Assembly: GCF_035222375.1 (NCBI RefSeq)
Contig: NC_085888.1
Coordinates: 2,108,001 to 2,172,000 of the forward strand
Length of the DNA stretch: 64,000 nucleotides
Direction: 5' to 3'
DNA from: Podospora pseudocomata
Lineage: Eukaryota; Ascomycota; Sordariomycetes; Sordariales; Podosporaceae
Within the stretch, counting starts at the first letter, position 1. Every line of letters starts with the position of its first letter. Shown here one piece after another: positions 46,601-55,304 of the stretch. Under the pieces are notes generated by a model. It ran no database searches. It saw only the letters and a program-made list of their open reading frames with translations, and was not told the origin of the DNA. Position numbers and translations under genes: made by a program.

Positions 46601-47284
46601 CATTCAAGTAAGGTTGTCTATGCAAGTCTTCACAACTTACACTTCAGAAGCGCCTGTGTGTCAGACTTGTGGTCGAGATAACACCAGACATCCCGCGTAG
46701 GGCCACAACCTCGGAACAGCAGTTCTCATGTCTGAGTCTGAAGCCTCGCTTTGGAAGTTATTAGCACGCTTGAAGCACAAAATGCCAGGCAAAAGTCCCC
46801 CAAAGGGAAACCCATGATGACAGGAAAACATTTGGGAGATGTGACAACCAAGTACCCATGAGAATTAGGTGACGCCAGCGTCGTTCTGACTTACAGCCAT
46901 TGAACTGTCATGTTGAGGTTGTCATGAACTGTGGGTTCCAGGTTTATACGTCTTCTTTTCTGAACTGGGCTGACTGAACAAATCCCATCTGCCTGCACGT
47001 GCCGGGAAAGATTCAGTTTTTTCTGGATGGCTTCTACATTAAGTTTGGTTCACGATTCGAATGTGGAAATTTGGGCTTGCAGTCTGTAAATTTTGAAACA
47101 ACAACTTTCTAAACAGTCACTTCCTTTATATAAACCTCGACCTTGCCATTCTCTCTCTATCGAATCGTCTCCTGCTCCACATCCAACAAGGGAACCGATA
47201 TCTGAGCAAGCTTTTCGACCCTACACGCACACACAATAAATAGGGCGCGACTAACACAGCATCCTCCGACATCAATCCATCGCC
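43690..47284. other. Longest gene-free stretch in the window (3.6 kb)
   Basis: No gene is supported. It contains A-runs and T-runs (43790-43803, 43995-44003, 45929-45942, 46147-46158), a TA microsatellite at 45134-45154 and the promoter of the pseudokinase-like gene, with TATATAAA-like sequence at about 47124-47133. Open frames on both strands are short and lack family features. Confidence 0.45.
45134..45154. repeat. TA microsatellite
   Basis: An uninterrupted TA run of about 20 nt flanked by T-runs. Confidence 0.85.
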
Positions 47285-48428
47285 ATGAGTTCGACCCCAA
47301 CTGCGAACCTTGGTTCGCATGAGCGTTACGCTGCGGGAACCAGACTCAAGCTCCACAAACATCGCGCCCCTGAGCCGTTTTGCTCGAATTACAGGGGACC
47401 ACGCCCCAGGCGCGAAATATGTCGAGGCTCTGGCCGTCCAGACGATGACGAATTTACTCTCAAGGGCCGTGTCAACTTTGTCCTTCACAACCCCCCGTTG
47501 GTAACCGAACCTCTCCGAGACTCCTGGTGAGGCCGTCATGACCATCACCGGCGACCTGAGCACCCGCGACTTCAAGGATATCGAGCGTAAAGGAGGCCCC
47601 TGTGTAGTCACCTGCTACTCGGATGACGACCTAACAATCAAGCGCATGGCCCAAATATTCGACGCTTTGGATAACCCCTTGATGGGTGATCCAAACTGTG
47701 ACCTCCGCCCCCGGGAAACCTGCGTCGAGTGTATGGATTGCACAGCGCGCGCAGATCTGGACTACGCGATGGAAGCAGCTGTTTATGAGGGTTTTTCTGC
47801 GCCTGGGAACGAGAAATTCAAGCACATCGTCCCGACGTACCATGGCAGTTGGACGTTTGCCCTGCCGACGCATCAGGCTGGCAAGCCTCGGTGGGTGAGG
47901 ATGGTGCTGATGGAGCATTGTGAAGGGGAAGTGATGGATAAAATCATGGGCAAACAAGTCATACCCAAGGACGACGACGACGACGACGACTACAGGGAAC
48001 CAAACAATAAATACACCCTCGACTACGGCAAACTTCCCCCCGAAGCAGACCGTCTCTCTATTATGAAACAAATCATCGAAACCGAAATCAGGATGATGTG
48101 GAACGTCGAAATTAGCATTACACCTTGCAATGCGAGGCTCCAGACGGAGAATATCTTTGTCTGCAACGACGGATCCGTCAAGTTAATCACTTTTAGAGAG
48201 GCAAAGGTGTACCGCTATCTTGACGAGACGGAGGATCACCCAAACCAGATCTATGATGGGCGGTGGGACTTAGGCGTGCCAGCGGCGGAGATGAGGCCGA
48301 TGAAGTCTCCGATTGAGAGATACTGGTCTAAATGCTTCCTCGAACCTTTCGGTCGTTGGCTCCCAGAGGCCTGGGAAAAGAACGAGGAGTTGGCAAACGA
48401 GTGGTTGATTGATACGTTCGGCTCGTAG
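47285..48428 (+). CDS. Pseudokinase-like protein, probably with one frameshift
   Basis: This is a paralog of the broken gene at 27118-28534. A first frame from the ATG at 47285 (81 codons; KLHKHRAPEPF, GRVNFVLHNPP) matches the start of the other copy but stops at TGA 47528-47530. The next frame, +1, is open from about 47502 to 48428 and matches the rest. It could start at its own ATG (47538, 296 residues). The fold resembles fungal kinase-like proteins: hinge-like RWVRMVLMEHCEG, and a C-lobe segment NIFVCNDGSVKLITF. The catalytic parts are lost: MAQIFD replaces the expected VAKI lysine, there is no HRD aspartate, and ITF stands for DFG. An Asp run encoded by GAC repeats is at about 47970-47991. 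A TATA-like box lies about 155 nt before the ATG, similar to its paralog. Function unknown. Confidence 0.65.
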
Positions 48429-48770
48429 AAGAAGCTAGAAAAGTATGAGCCGATCAAAGACTAGTGGTTCTGGGAGAGAGAGCCTATAAGGGACAAGGCG
48501 AAAAGGTGCGCAAGTGGTTGGAAGTTCATGATCCGGACGAGAGGCCCTCCAAGAGAGCTCGGCATGTATAATTCAACAGGACTATTACTACTAGTTGGGC
48601 TTCCTGCAGCATCTTTCAAGGCCTTTATACCTTATGTCAAATCTTCCCCCAGGTGAACTTCAATCATCCCCCGTACCTTGCCCCTTTTCTTGGTGCAAGT
48701 AGGGTGTGTTCCGCATACCTCCACACATGAACCCACCTTCCGAGCAATTTCTCCAACAAATCAAGTAACA
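48429..48770. other. Short intergenic region, no gene seen
   Basis: This is the 3' flank of the pseudokinase-like gene and the 5' flank of tRNA-Gly, with nothing further visible. Confidence 0.4.
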
Positions 48771-48841
48771 GCATCAGTGGTTTAGTGGTAAAATCCATCG
48801 TTGCCATCGATGGGCCCCGTGTTCGATTCACGGCTGATGCA
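48771..48841 (+). tRNA. tRNA-Gly (GCC), no intron
   Basis: The acceptor arms GCATCAG and CTGATGC pair perfectly. The anticodon stem is CCATC/GATGG, with the GCC anticodon at 48803-48805 in the loop GTTGCCATC. The T arm is CCGTG-TTCGATT-CACGG. Length is 71 nt including the discriminator A, normal for tRNA-Gly. Confidence 0.95.
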
Positions 48842-48984
48842 ACTCAACTTCTCTTTTGCATTTTTTCCTACCTCTCTCTCATCTACGCTCCTTCAGGGGC
48901 ATTTATTTCCTCACCTTCTTTTTCTTTTATTCAACCACACCACAAACCCTACCTTTGATCCCTCTTGACCACAAAACCTCCCCG

Positions 48985-50420
48985 TCAAATCTTCTCCCCC
49001 TCCAAAATCCCCCTCGCCTCCCCCCCCCTCCACCAACTCTTCCCCTCCTCCCCCGGATACCCAAACCGCTCCATACTCTCCCCCCTCATCTGAACCGAAT
49101 ACCCCGGCTGCGTAGGCGTGACATAATACCCCTTTTCAATGACACTCGGCCAGACAAAATGCTCATGCAAATGATCCACATACTCCAACACCGACTTCTG
49201 CCCGCTCACCACCACATAGTCAATCGTCGACAAGTGCTGCGTATACTCCGGCAACCCGACCCCACCACTATGCGGCACGATCGGAACCCCAAACTTCTTC
49301 GCCATCAGCATCACCGCAAGAACCTCATTGACACCACCCAGCCGACAGGCGTCAATCTGGCAAACGTCTATGGCGCCCGACATGAGGAACTGCTTGAACA
49401 TGACCCTGTTCTGGCACATCTCCCCCGTGGCGACCTTGATGCCGTAGGGTTTCAGCGCAGTTCTTATAGCCAGATGCCCCAGGACATCATCAGGAGAAGT
49501 CGGCTCTTCAATAAACCAAGGTTTGAAACCCGCAAGGGATTTCATGTACTCGATCGCCTCGGGCACGCTCCAAATCTGGTTGGCGTCCACCATGAGGATT
49601 TTCTCTCCCGGGGTGGGTGATGAGTCGAGGACTTGACGGGCGATGGTCAACCGTTTGATGTCTTCCTGTAGTGACCCGCCTACTTTGAGCTTGAAGTGCC
49701 TGTACCCCTGTGCGACTGTTTCCCGGAGCAATCTCCTCATTTTGGATTCGTCGTAACCAAGCCAGCCCGCGGAGGTGGTGTACGCGGGTACGGCTTCGTT
49801 TCTTTCCGCCTGGGCGATTCGTTCGGGCTTACCCTCTTGCATTGACTGCAGGAGGGAGAGGGCTTCCTCGGGGGTGATGGCGTCGATGATGTAGCGGAAG
49901 TCGATGCAGGCGACGAATTCTTCTGGGGTCATGTCTGCTACTACCCTCCAGACGGGTTTGTTGAGGGTTTTGGCCCATAGATCCCACAACGCGTTGACTA
50001 CCGCGCCTAGGGCGAGGTGGATGACTCCTTTTTCTGGGCCTATCCAGCGGAGCTGGGAGTCGTTGACTAGGTGCCGCCAGGTGGCGCCAAAGTTTGTGCC
50101 GACGAGGGAGGAGAGGGGGGTGTGGAGGATGCGGGGGGCGAGGTGGGAGATGGCGGCGCAGACGAGGTCGTTTCCGCGGCCGATGGTGAAGGTCTGTGAT
50201 GGGGGTTAGCAATAAGGGTGGCTTATAAAGGGAAGGGGGGGTTGGTGGGGGAGCGGACCATGCCATGGCCGGTGAGGTCGGAGTCGGTCTCGAGGATGCA
50301 GTAGGCGGCTGAGTAGTCTCCTGCCGTGTTCATGGCATCGGAGCCGGTTTTGTCTAGGGAGGTGGGGAAGCGGACATCGCGGGTTGAGAAGGAGGTTATG
50401 GTTATTTCTTTGGGGGCCAT
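48985..50420 (-). CDS. Enolase-superfamily sugar-acid dehydratase (L-fuconate dehydratase / ENOSF1 type)
   Basis: Exons 50259-50420 and 48985-50193 join at a phase-0 junction ([13 protein letters not shown]) to 456 residues, the usual length. Catalytic features of the mandelate-racemase branch are visible: K222-x-K224 in HFKLKVGG, metal ligands D257 in MVDANQIW, E283 in [10 protein letters not shown] and E312 in TGEMCQNR, and the general-base H362 in [13 protein letters not shown]. This pattern and the N-terminal [10 protein letters not shown] fit L-fuconate dehydratase and ENOSF1, which dehydrate a sugar acid to its 2-keto-3-deoxy form using Mg2+. The exact substrate cannot be read from sequence. 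It stands alone, with no sugar-acid pathway neighbours in the window. Confidence 0.9.
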
Positions 50421-51299
50421 CTTGGGGGTGTGTAGATTGTATCCTATATCCGGCTCTTTGAGTGTGCGGTTTTGAGCTGTGTACGAGGCTATGAGATGGT
50501 GGCTAGGATGTAAGGTCTAAAAGAGCGTATTCTTGAAGAGTTAAAGAAGAAAGCCAAGTAAACATATCCAGAAACTCATCATAATACAGCTCCGATCCAG
50601 GAACGCGGGGCAGCTTGGGGATAGCTCGGGTTTGTGAGGGGAACAGTGGGGTGAACTGGGGAAACACCAGTTGAAGGAGCGCCGTTTGATTGACGGATAA
50701 ATCGTGGGGGGGTGGTACTCTGTTCCATGACATAACCGTTGACTGGGGGTCGGGTCAATTGACTACGAGGTTGTGATTGTGGATTGCCCCTTTTCAATTC
50801 AGGGGTAGTAAGTCCCAAGCGTGATCTCGGTATCCTACCGAATAGCACGTGGATGGACGGCTGCTTCTACCCCAAGTGAGAAAAAGTAGAGTCCGACATA
50901 TTTACGGAGTTTATTTTGGTCAAAAGGGGCTGCTGCTGCTGATGCAACACCAGTAGGCTAAGTTCCGAAGGCGACTCGGGACAAACAGAGCGGAAACTTG
51001 AGCTCCTACAAGGGCAAGGAAAGCAAACTTCTCTGAGATGAACCACAGCTTCTTTTGCTGGTGGTAGAAAAATATTGCGAGGGTGGACGCGTGGACCCTC
51101 GGACTTTGTGTATAAGCCGTGTTCAGATCGGAGCGTCCTGGTCAGAGACAATGCTGGTCGAGTTCCGATGATCTTTGGCCAGATGATATTTCGACGAGAA
51201 TAAAATTAAATAGTCCCATCATCTCCTTTCTAAGATGCCCCTCACTCACCTCATTACCGCATCAAGATCACACTACTCACTGCACAAACCTATTTCAAG
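50421..51299. promoter_or_regulatory. Divergent promoter region, dehydratase / DJ-1-like gene
   Basis: About 880 nt separate the two start codons. A GCTGCTGCTGCTGAT run lies near 50929-50942. No gene or clear TATA box is seen. Confidence 0.4.
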
Positions 51300-52067
51300 A
51301 TGTCTTCCAAGACCTTCAACCTCTCCAAGCCAGACCGAACTGTGCAAGTCGGTGTGATCCTTCTCGGCGGGTACGTCCCTTGTAACAGTTCTAGAATTTG
51401 ACACTGACAAGATCGTATCAGTCTCACCGAATTCCTCGACGTGGCACCTGTCGACCTCTTCAACAGCCTCACGCCCAGGTTTCTTCAAACCTTGTCAAGC
51501 GCTTTCCTTCCGGTCCATCTCTTGCAACAAGCCATAGACATGGAATTTCACTGGGTGACTGAGACAGGCAAAACCCCTTCAGTCAGCAACCTTACCGCGC
51601 GCACAACCATCGTGCCGACCGACTCCTTTGCAACCTGTCCTGTCTTGGACATTGTCCTCATCGGAGCCTACCACGCTGGGTATAACCCGACTGAGGCAGA
51701 GTTGGCTTATGTCCGCAAGGCGTACGACAATTGCTCTGCCTTTATGACCATCTGCGGCGGCATTGAGGTCCCCTTGAGAGCTGGCATCTTGGAGGGCAAG
51801 ACTGCCACGGGACCGAGATTTATGTTGGATATTCTGAGACAGCTGGCACCAGGAACGAACTGGATTGAGAAACGCTGGGCGAGCGATGGCAAGTTGTGGA
51901 CGAGTGGAGCTCTGCTGAACGGGACGGATATGGTGGCGGCCTTTCAGAGGGAGGTTTGGGGTGGGAAGTTGCTTACAGAGGAGGATTCCTTGGTTGAGTT
52001 CATGGCCAGGGTGGGAGGCGTTCCCGTGAGAGACGTTGATTACAAGGATGTGGATTGGAAGCTGTGA
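51300..52067 (+). CDS. DJ-1/PfpI family protein
   Basis: Exons 51300-51370 and 51422-52067 join in phase (GG|T) to 238 residues. The Rossmann-like start VQVGVILLGGLTEFLDVAP is followed by CPVLDIVLIGAYHAGYNP and the nucleophile-elbow segment AFMTICGGIEVPLRAGILEG with Cys at about residue 135. These features place it in the fungal ThiJ/PfpI-like branch. Members include glyoxalase III-like and stress proteins, but many have no known activity. The residue after the Cys is Gly-Gly in place of the common Thr/Ser-Gly-Ala, so activity should not be assumed. The gene reads C-rich in its first half and G-rich in its second half. Confidence 0.87.
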
Positions 52068-52905
52068 TCTTCTGGACGTTTTGGGCTTGTTTGCTTCAGA
52101 ACTTCGTGTTAGCTTCCGTGCTTTGCTGTGGAGGTATCACATGACGATAGTTAGGCAATGGGAGAAGGAGCAGCTGAGGGCTGATGTCACGTTCCACTCG
52201 CTCAAATAGTCACGACTGACCGGATCACACTCTCTCAAAACCTTTCTCCCTTCCCACATCCAAGGCTGCCGCATGCCCCTTCACCACAATCCAACATTTA
52301 TCACCATGTTCGTTGAACGAATCCAACATTTATCACCATGTTCGTTGAACGGTGCACTCGGCTATCCCATCTTCGCGTCATATCGTGGAAGCCATGACAG
52401 TCGTCCACGTACAACGGTACGTCGTCCGAACGAAAAATTTCATCACACTTCAAACCTGGCATGTCCCTTTTTACGCTCTCACCCGCAAGCGGTTGATCGA
52501 TTCCAGACACCGATCTCGAGCAGGATTGGCCACTCCTCATCTACTCAGAACTGACAGGTTCCACCTGAACCACCAGGACACGTACTTCGTCTTGCCGTAC
52601 ACACGTCCAACCCATCTACCGAGCCACAGAGATTGCCATATACCGTGCTCTGTTTTACGCTGCTCAACAGTAACCCCCACAGTTCGGGAAGCCTCAATAT
52701 CTTCACGTCGTTTGTTCAGCTCTGGCAATCCCGTTGTCCTGTTCGAAAGTACGCAAGTTGCACACTCCCCATAACCCAAGACTCCATGGGTTAGCCGTCG
52801 ACGCTGGCCATGTCAGGTCGGTATTCAAGTATGCCTCCAAAGTCTCCAAAGTGAAAGATTGTCCTCCCGTTCTCGGTTTGATATTTTTCGAGACCTCAGA
52901 CCAAA
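52068..52905. other. Intergenic region with a 2 x 32 nt perfect duplication
   Basis: No gene is supported between the DJ-1-like and CCC1-like genes. The tandem duplication at 52288-52351 is listed separately. Confidence 0.45.
52288..52351. repeat. Perfect tandem duplication, 2 x 32 nt
   Basis: The 32-nt segment starting AATCCAACATTTATC at 52288 is repeated without mismatch from 52320 to 52351. Confidence 0.95.
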
Positions 52906-53916
52906 ATGTTCGCCGTGCCGATAGAGGAATTCAGAAAGATAAGGGAAAATAGGCGTAAGCTGGCAACATCGACCAAGTCATCAACACCACCACCACCACC
53001 GAGTCTCGACAATGTCTCGACGGATATAGAGCTTCAGCTTCCCGCTTCTGCGATTATAGATGATGCCCAGGGGCCCGACGCTCACAAGCCATTGATCAAC
53101 CCCCGTCTTATATCCGACGCTACAATCGGTCTCTCAGACGGCCTCACTGTCCCCTTTGCTCTCACAGCAGGACTTACCGCGCTAGGAGACACCCGCACAG
53201 TCATCTATGGTGGTCTGGCAGAACTGATAGCAGGCGCCATCTCAATGGGACTAGGAGGTTATCTTGGAGCAAGGGGAGAATTGGCAGCATACGAAGAGTC
53301 ACACTCTAGGCTGATGACGCTCCTGCAAGAACCTGGGCCGCCTACCAAGTCCGCCATCACCGCCGGCCAAGACGCTGTCATTGAGGCGTTACAGCAAGCC
53401 TTGTTTCCTCTGCAGGTACACAGACTGGACCTGAAACACCAGCTTATCGAGGGCGAGAGTGAAGAATGGGTGGGGTTACTGTTGAGGTTACAAGGCATTT
53501 CCCTTCCTTCATCATGTACCGACAACGACTGTACAAAAAGCCATGACCAAAAGGCCGAGGAGAAACGGAGGAGAAGGAGACAGAGAGATGACAGCAGGAC
53601 GAGAGCAATGCAATCGGCCGTCACAATAGCGGCCGGGTATTTCCTCGGTGGGCTCCTACCGCTTATACCGTACTTTTTCGTGGCCGGACATATCGGAAAG
53701 TTGATGGCGGGGCTGTACATCTCGATCGGAGTCATGGGGGTAGCGTTGTTCACGTTTGGCTATGTCAAGACGGCTGTCGTGGTTGGGTTTGGAAGGCAGC
53801 ATGCAAAGAAGAGTGTGCTAGGGGGTGTGCAGATGGTGATTGTAGGGGGGATGGCGGCCGGGGCTGCTATGGGTTTAGTTAAAGTGTTTGAAGGGGTTGG
53901 GACGTTTGGGTCATGA
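52906..53916 (+). CDS. CCC1: CCC1/VIT1 family vacuolar iron/manganese transporter
   Basis: A single exon of 336 residues. CCC1/VIT1 proteins load Fe2+ and Mn2+ into the vacuole. The first membrane pair holds the family signature LISDATIGLSDGLTVPFALTAGL, then YGGLAELIAGAISMGLGGYL with its Glu and Asp residues. A charged cytosolic loop follows, with Glu-rich helices (GELAAYEESHSRLM, HQLIEGESEEW) where VIT1 binds metal, then an Arg/Lys-rich stretch (EEKRRRRRQRDD). Three more hydrophobic segments complete the five-helix plan (AGYFLGGLLPLIPYFFV, LYISIGVMGVALFTFGY, GGMAAGAAMGLVKV). The start MFAVPIEEFRK is the first ATG of the frame; an additional upstream exon cannot be excluded. Confidence 0.92.
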   Translation: MFAVPIEEFRKIRENRRKLATSTKSSTPPPPPSLDNVSTDIELQLPASAIIDDAQGPDAHKPLINPRLISDATIGLSDGLTVPFALTAGLTALGDTRTVIYGGLAELIAGAISMGLGGYLGARGELAAYEESHSRLMTLLQEPGPPTKSAITAGQDAVIEALQQALFPLQVHRLDLKHQLIEGESEEWVGLLLRLQGISLPSSCTDNDCTKSHDQKAEEKRRRRRQRDDSRTRAMQSAVTIAAGYFLGGLLPLIPYFFVAGHIGKLMAGLYISIGVMGVALFTFGYVKTAVVVGFGRQHAKKSVLGGVQMVIVGGMAAGAAMGLVKVFEGVGTFGS

Positions 53917-54098
53917 TGTACGAGAGAAAAAAAAAAATCGGAAGAGCTCATATAGACAGTCAGTACAGAGATATAAAGTGGGTTTTAAAAAGGGGGTATT
54001 CTTGTTATCAAGGCGTTTGTGTGAATTTCATTTACACCTGCATATCCTACACATGTGTGACCTCTCTCCAGGGTTGTGATATGGTGACGAGGGAAAGC

Positions 54099-54320
54099 TT
54101 AGGCACCACCCTCCCGCTTGGCGTACTCCTCCTCCATGGCCTCTTCGTATTTCCTGTCTGCCTCCTTTTCGGCTTCGGTCTTGGGGCGGGTGACACCGGC
54201 GCCAGTGTTGACGCCAGCGCCGGTGGGGACGTTGGAGGTTTGCTGGGGGTTGATGTTGGAGGAGGAGGAGGGGTTGTTGGAGGGGGCCGAGGAGGTGGAG
54301 GAGGTGATTTTGTCGGACAT
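54099..54320 (-). CDS. Small hydrophilic protein, unrecognised (73 aa)
   Basis: A single-exon frame of 73 residues. The N-terminal half is Ser/Thr/Asn/Pro/Gly-rich and looks disordered. The C-terminal half is a charged helix-like stretch (TRPKTEAEKEADRKYEE, then AMEEEYAKREGGA). The ATG sits at 54320. The clean two-part layout and conserved-looking charged tail suggest a real fungal small protein, but I cannot name a family. Confidence 0.65.
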   Translation of the reverse strand: MSDKITSSTSSAPSNNPSSSSNINPQQTSNVPTGAGVNTGAGVTRPKTEAEKEADRKYEEAMEEEYAKREGGA

Positions 54321-55304
54321 GATGTTTCTTTATTTGGTTGTTTGTAATGTTTTGAGAAAAGAGGTAGCAGATAGTTTGTGTATTGTGTGATGGATGGATG
54401 ATGTGTTGTGAAAGCCGTGGTGAGTTGTGAAGTCTTCTTATAGCTCTTTGTGAGGTAGAGCTGGTGGCAAAAGGTGGCGTACAGCGTGCGTAATTGCCCA
54501 ACTGAGCATTGGGACGGAGCGCTGAAGATGACTCCGAGGGGGGTGGGTTATAGCGGGTGATCCCGCATTTTCAGGGACCAAAACCAGAATTCCACAGCAG
54601 GTTGTTGGGTAGAACTGTTTGTCATGTCAAGTTCCTCACTTGGGTAGAGGCTATATCCAAGAACACTCGAGTGTCGTTTCTTTTTTCGCGGAGATGGGAA
54701 TTAAGATGGTGGGTGGTGGGCTTGGTTTTGTTCGTCGAGTCTCAACCTCACCTTCAACCCCCTTCAAGGAAGATTCAAAAGACTACCTACACCACTTACT
54801 TGAATATAGAGCATCTCATCACAGCCATCATGTCCTCACATCATCAGTCACACCACCCGGCACTCCAGCACAGCACAAGACTATTTATTCTCACTCGCTT
54901 TTCCCTCTCCTGACATAATTCTACAAGCACAACCCCTCAAAACCTCAACGCAAAAAACCCCGCTTATATGAGCGCTCAACCCTAAAGCCTAATACTACAC
55001 AGCCACAACAAACTCCCCGCCCTTAAACATTTCTTCCCAACCCAAACGCCCCAATCCATGATTCACGTATACCTTGTCTAAGACACGCCCCAAAATGACC
55101 ATAAACGCGCGCATCCGTGATGAAAAAAAATATTACGCCATGTCATTATGCAAGTAACAACTCCCTCCGGTACCCGCCTGGGTGTTTCTTGGAAAATCTC
55201 CCTCCCAGCCGTGCAATGCAACTCCGCCTTGGCCGTGCAGAAGTACGAGGTTCCTCCTTCGTCAAGGTTTGAGAAGCCAGAGTTGTGTACTACATTACAA
55301 CGTT
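54321..55304. other. Intergenic region, no gene seen
   Basis: This covers the promoter of the small hydrophilic gene and the 3' flank of NOT1. No further feature is visible. Confidence 0.45.

Noticed and set aside
47473-47531. A 59-nt intron (GTGTCA...GTGAG) joining the two frames of the 47-kb pseudokinase-like gene
   Set aside because: It would delete the RVNFVLHNPP segment that is conserved in the paralog at 28 kb.
17920-54098. A secondary-metabolite or other functional gene cluster
   Set aside because: No polyketide synthase, NRPS, terpene cyclase or linked pathway enzymes; neighbours are unrelated housekeeping genes.
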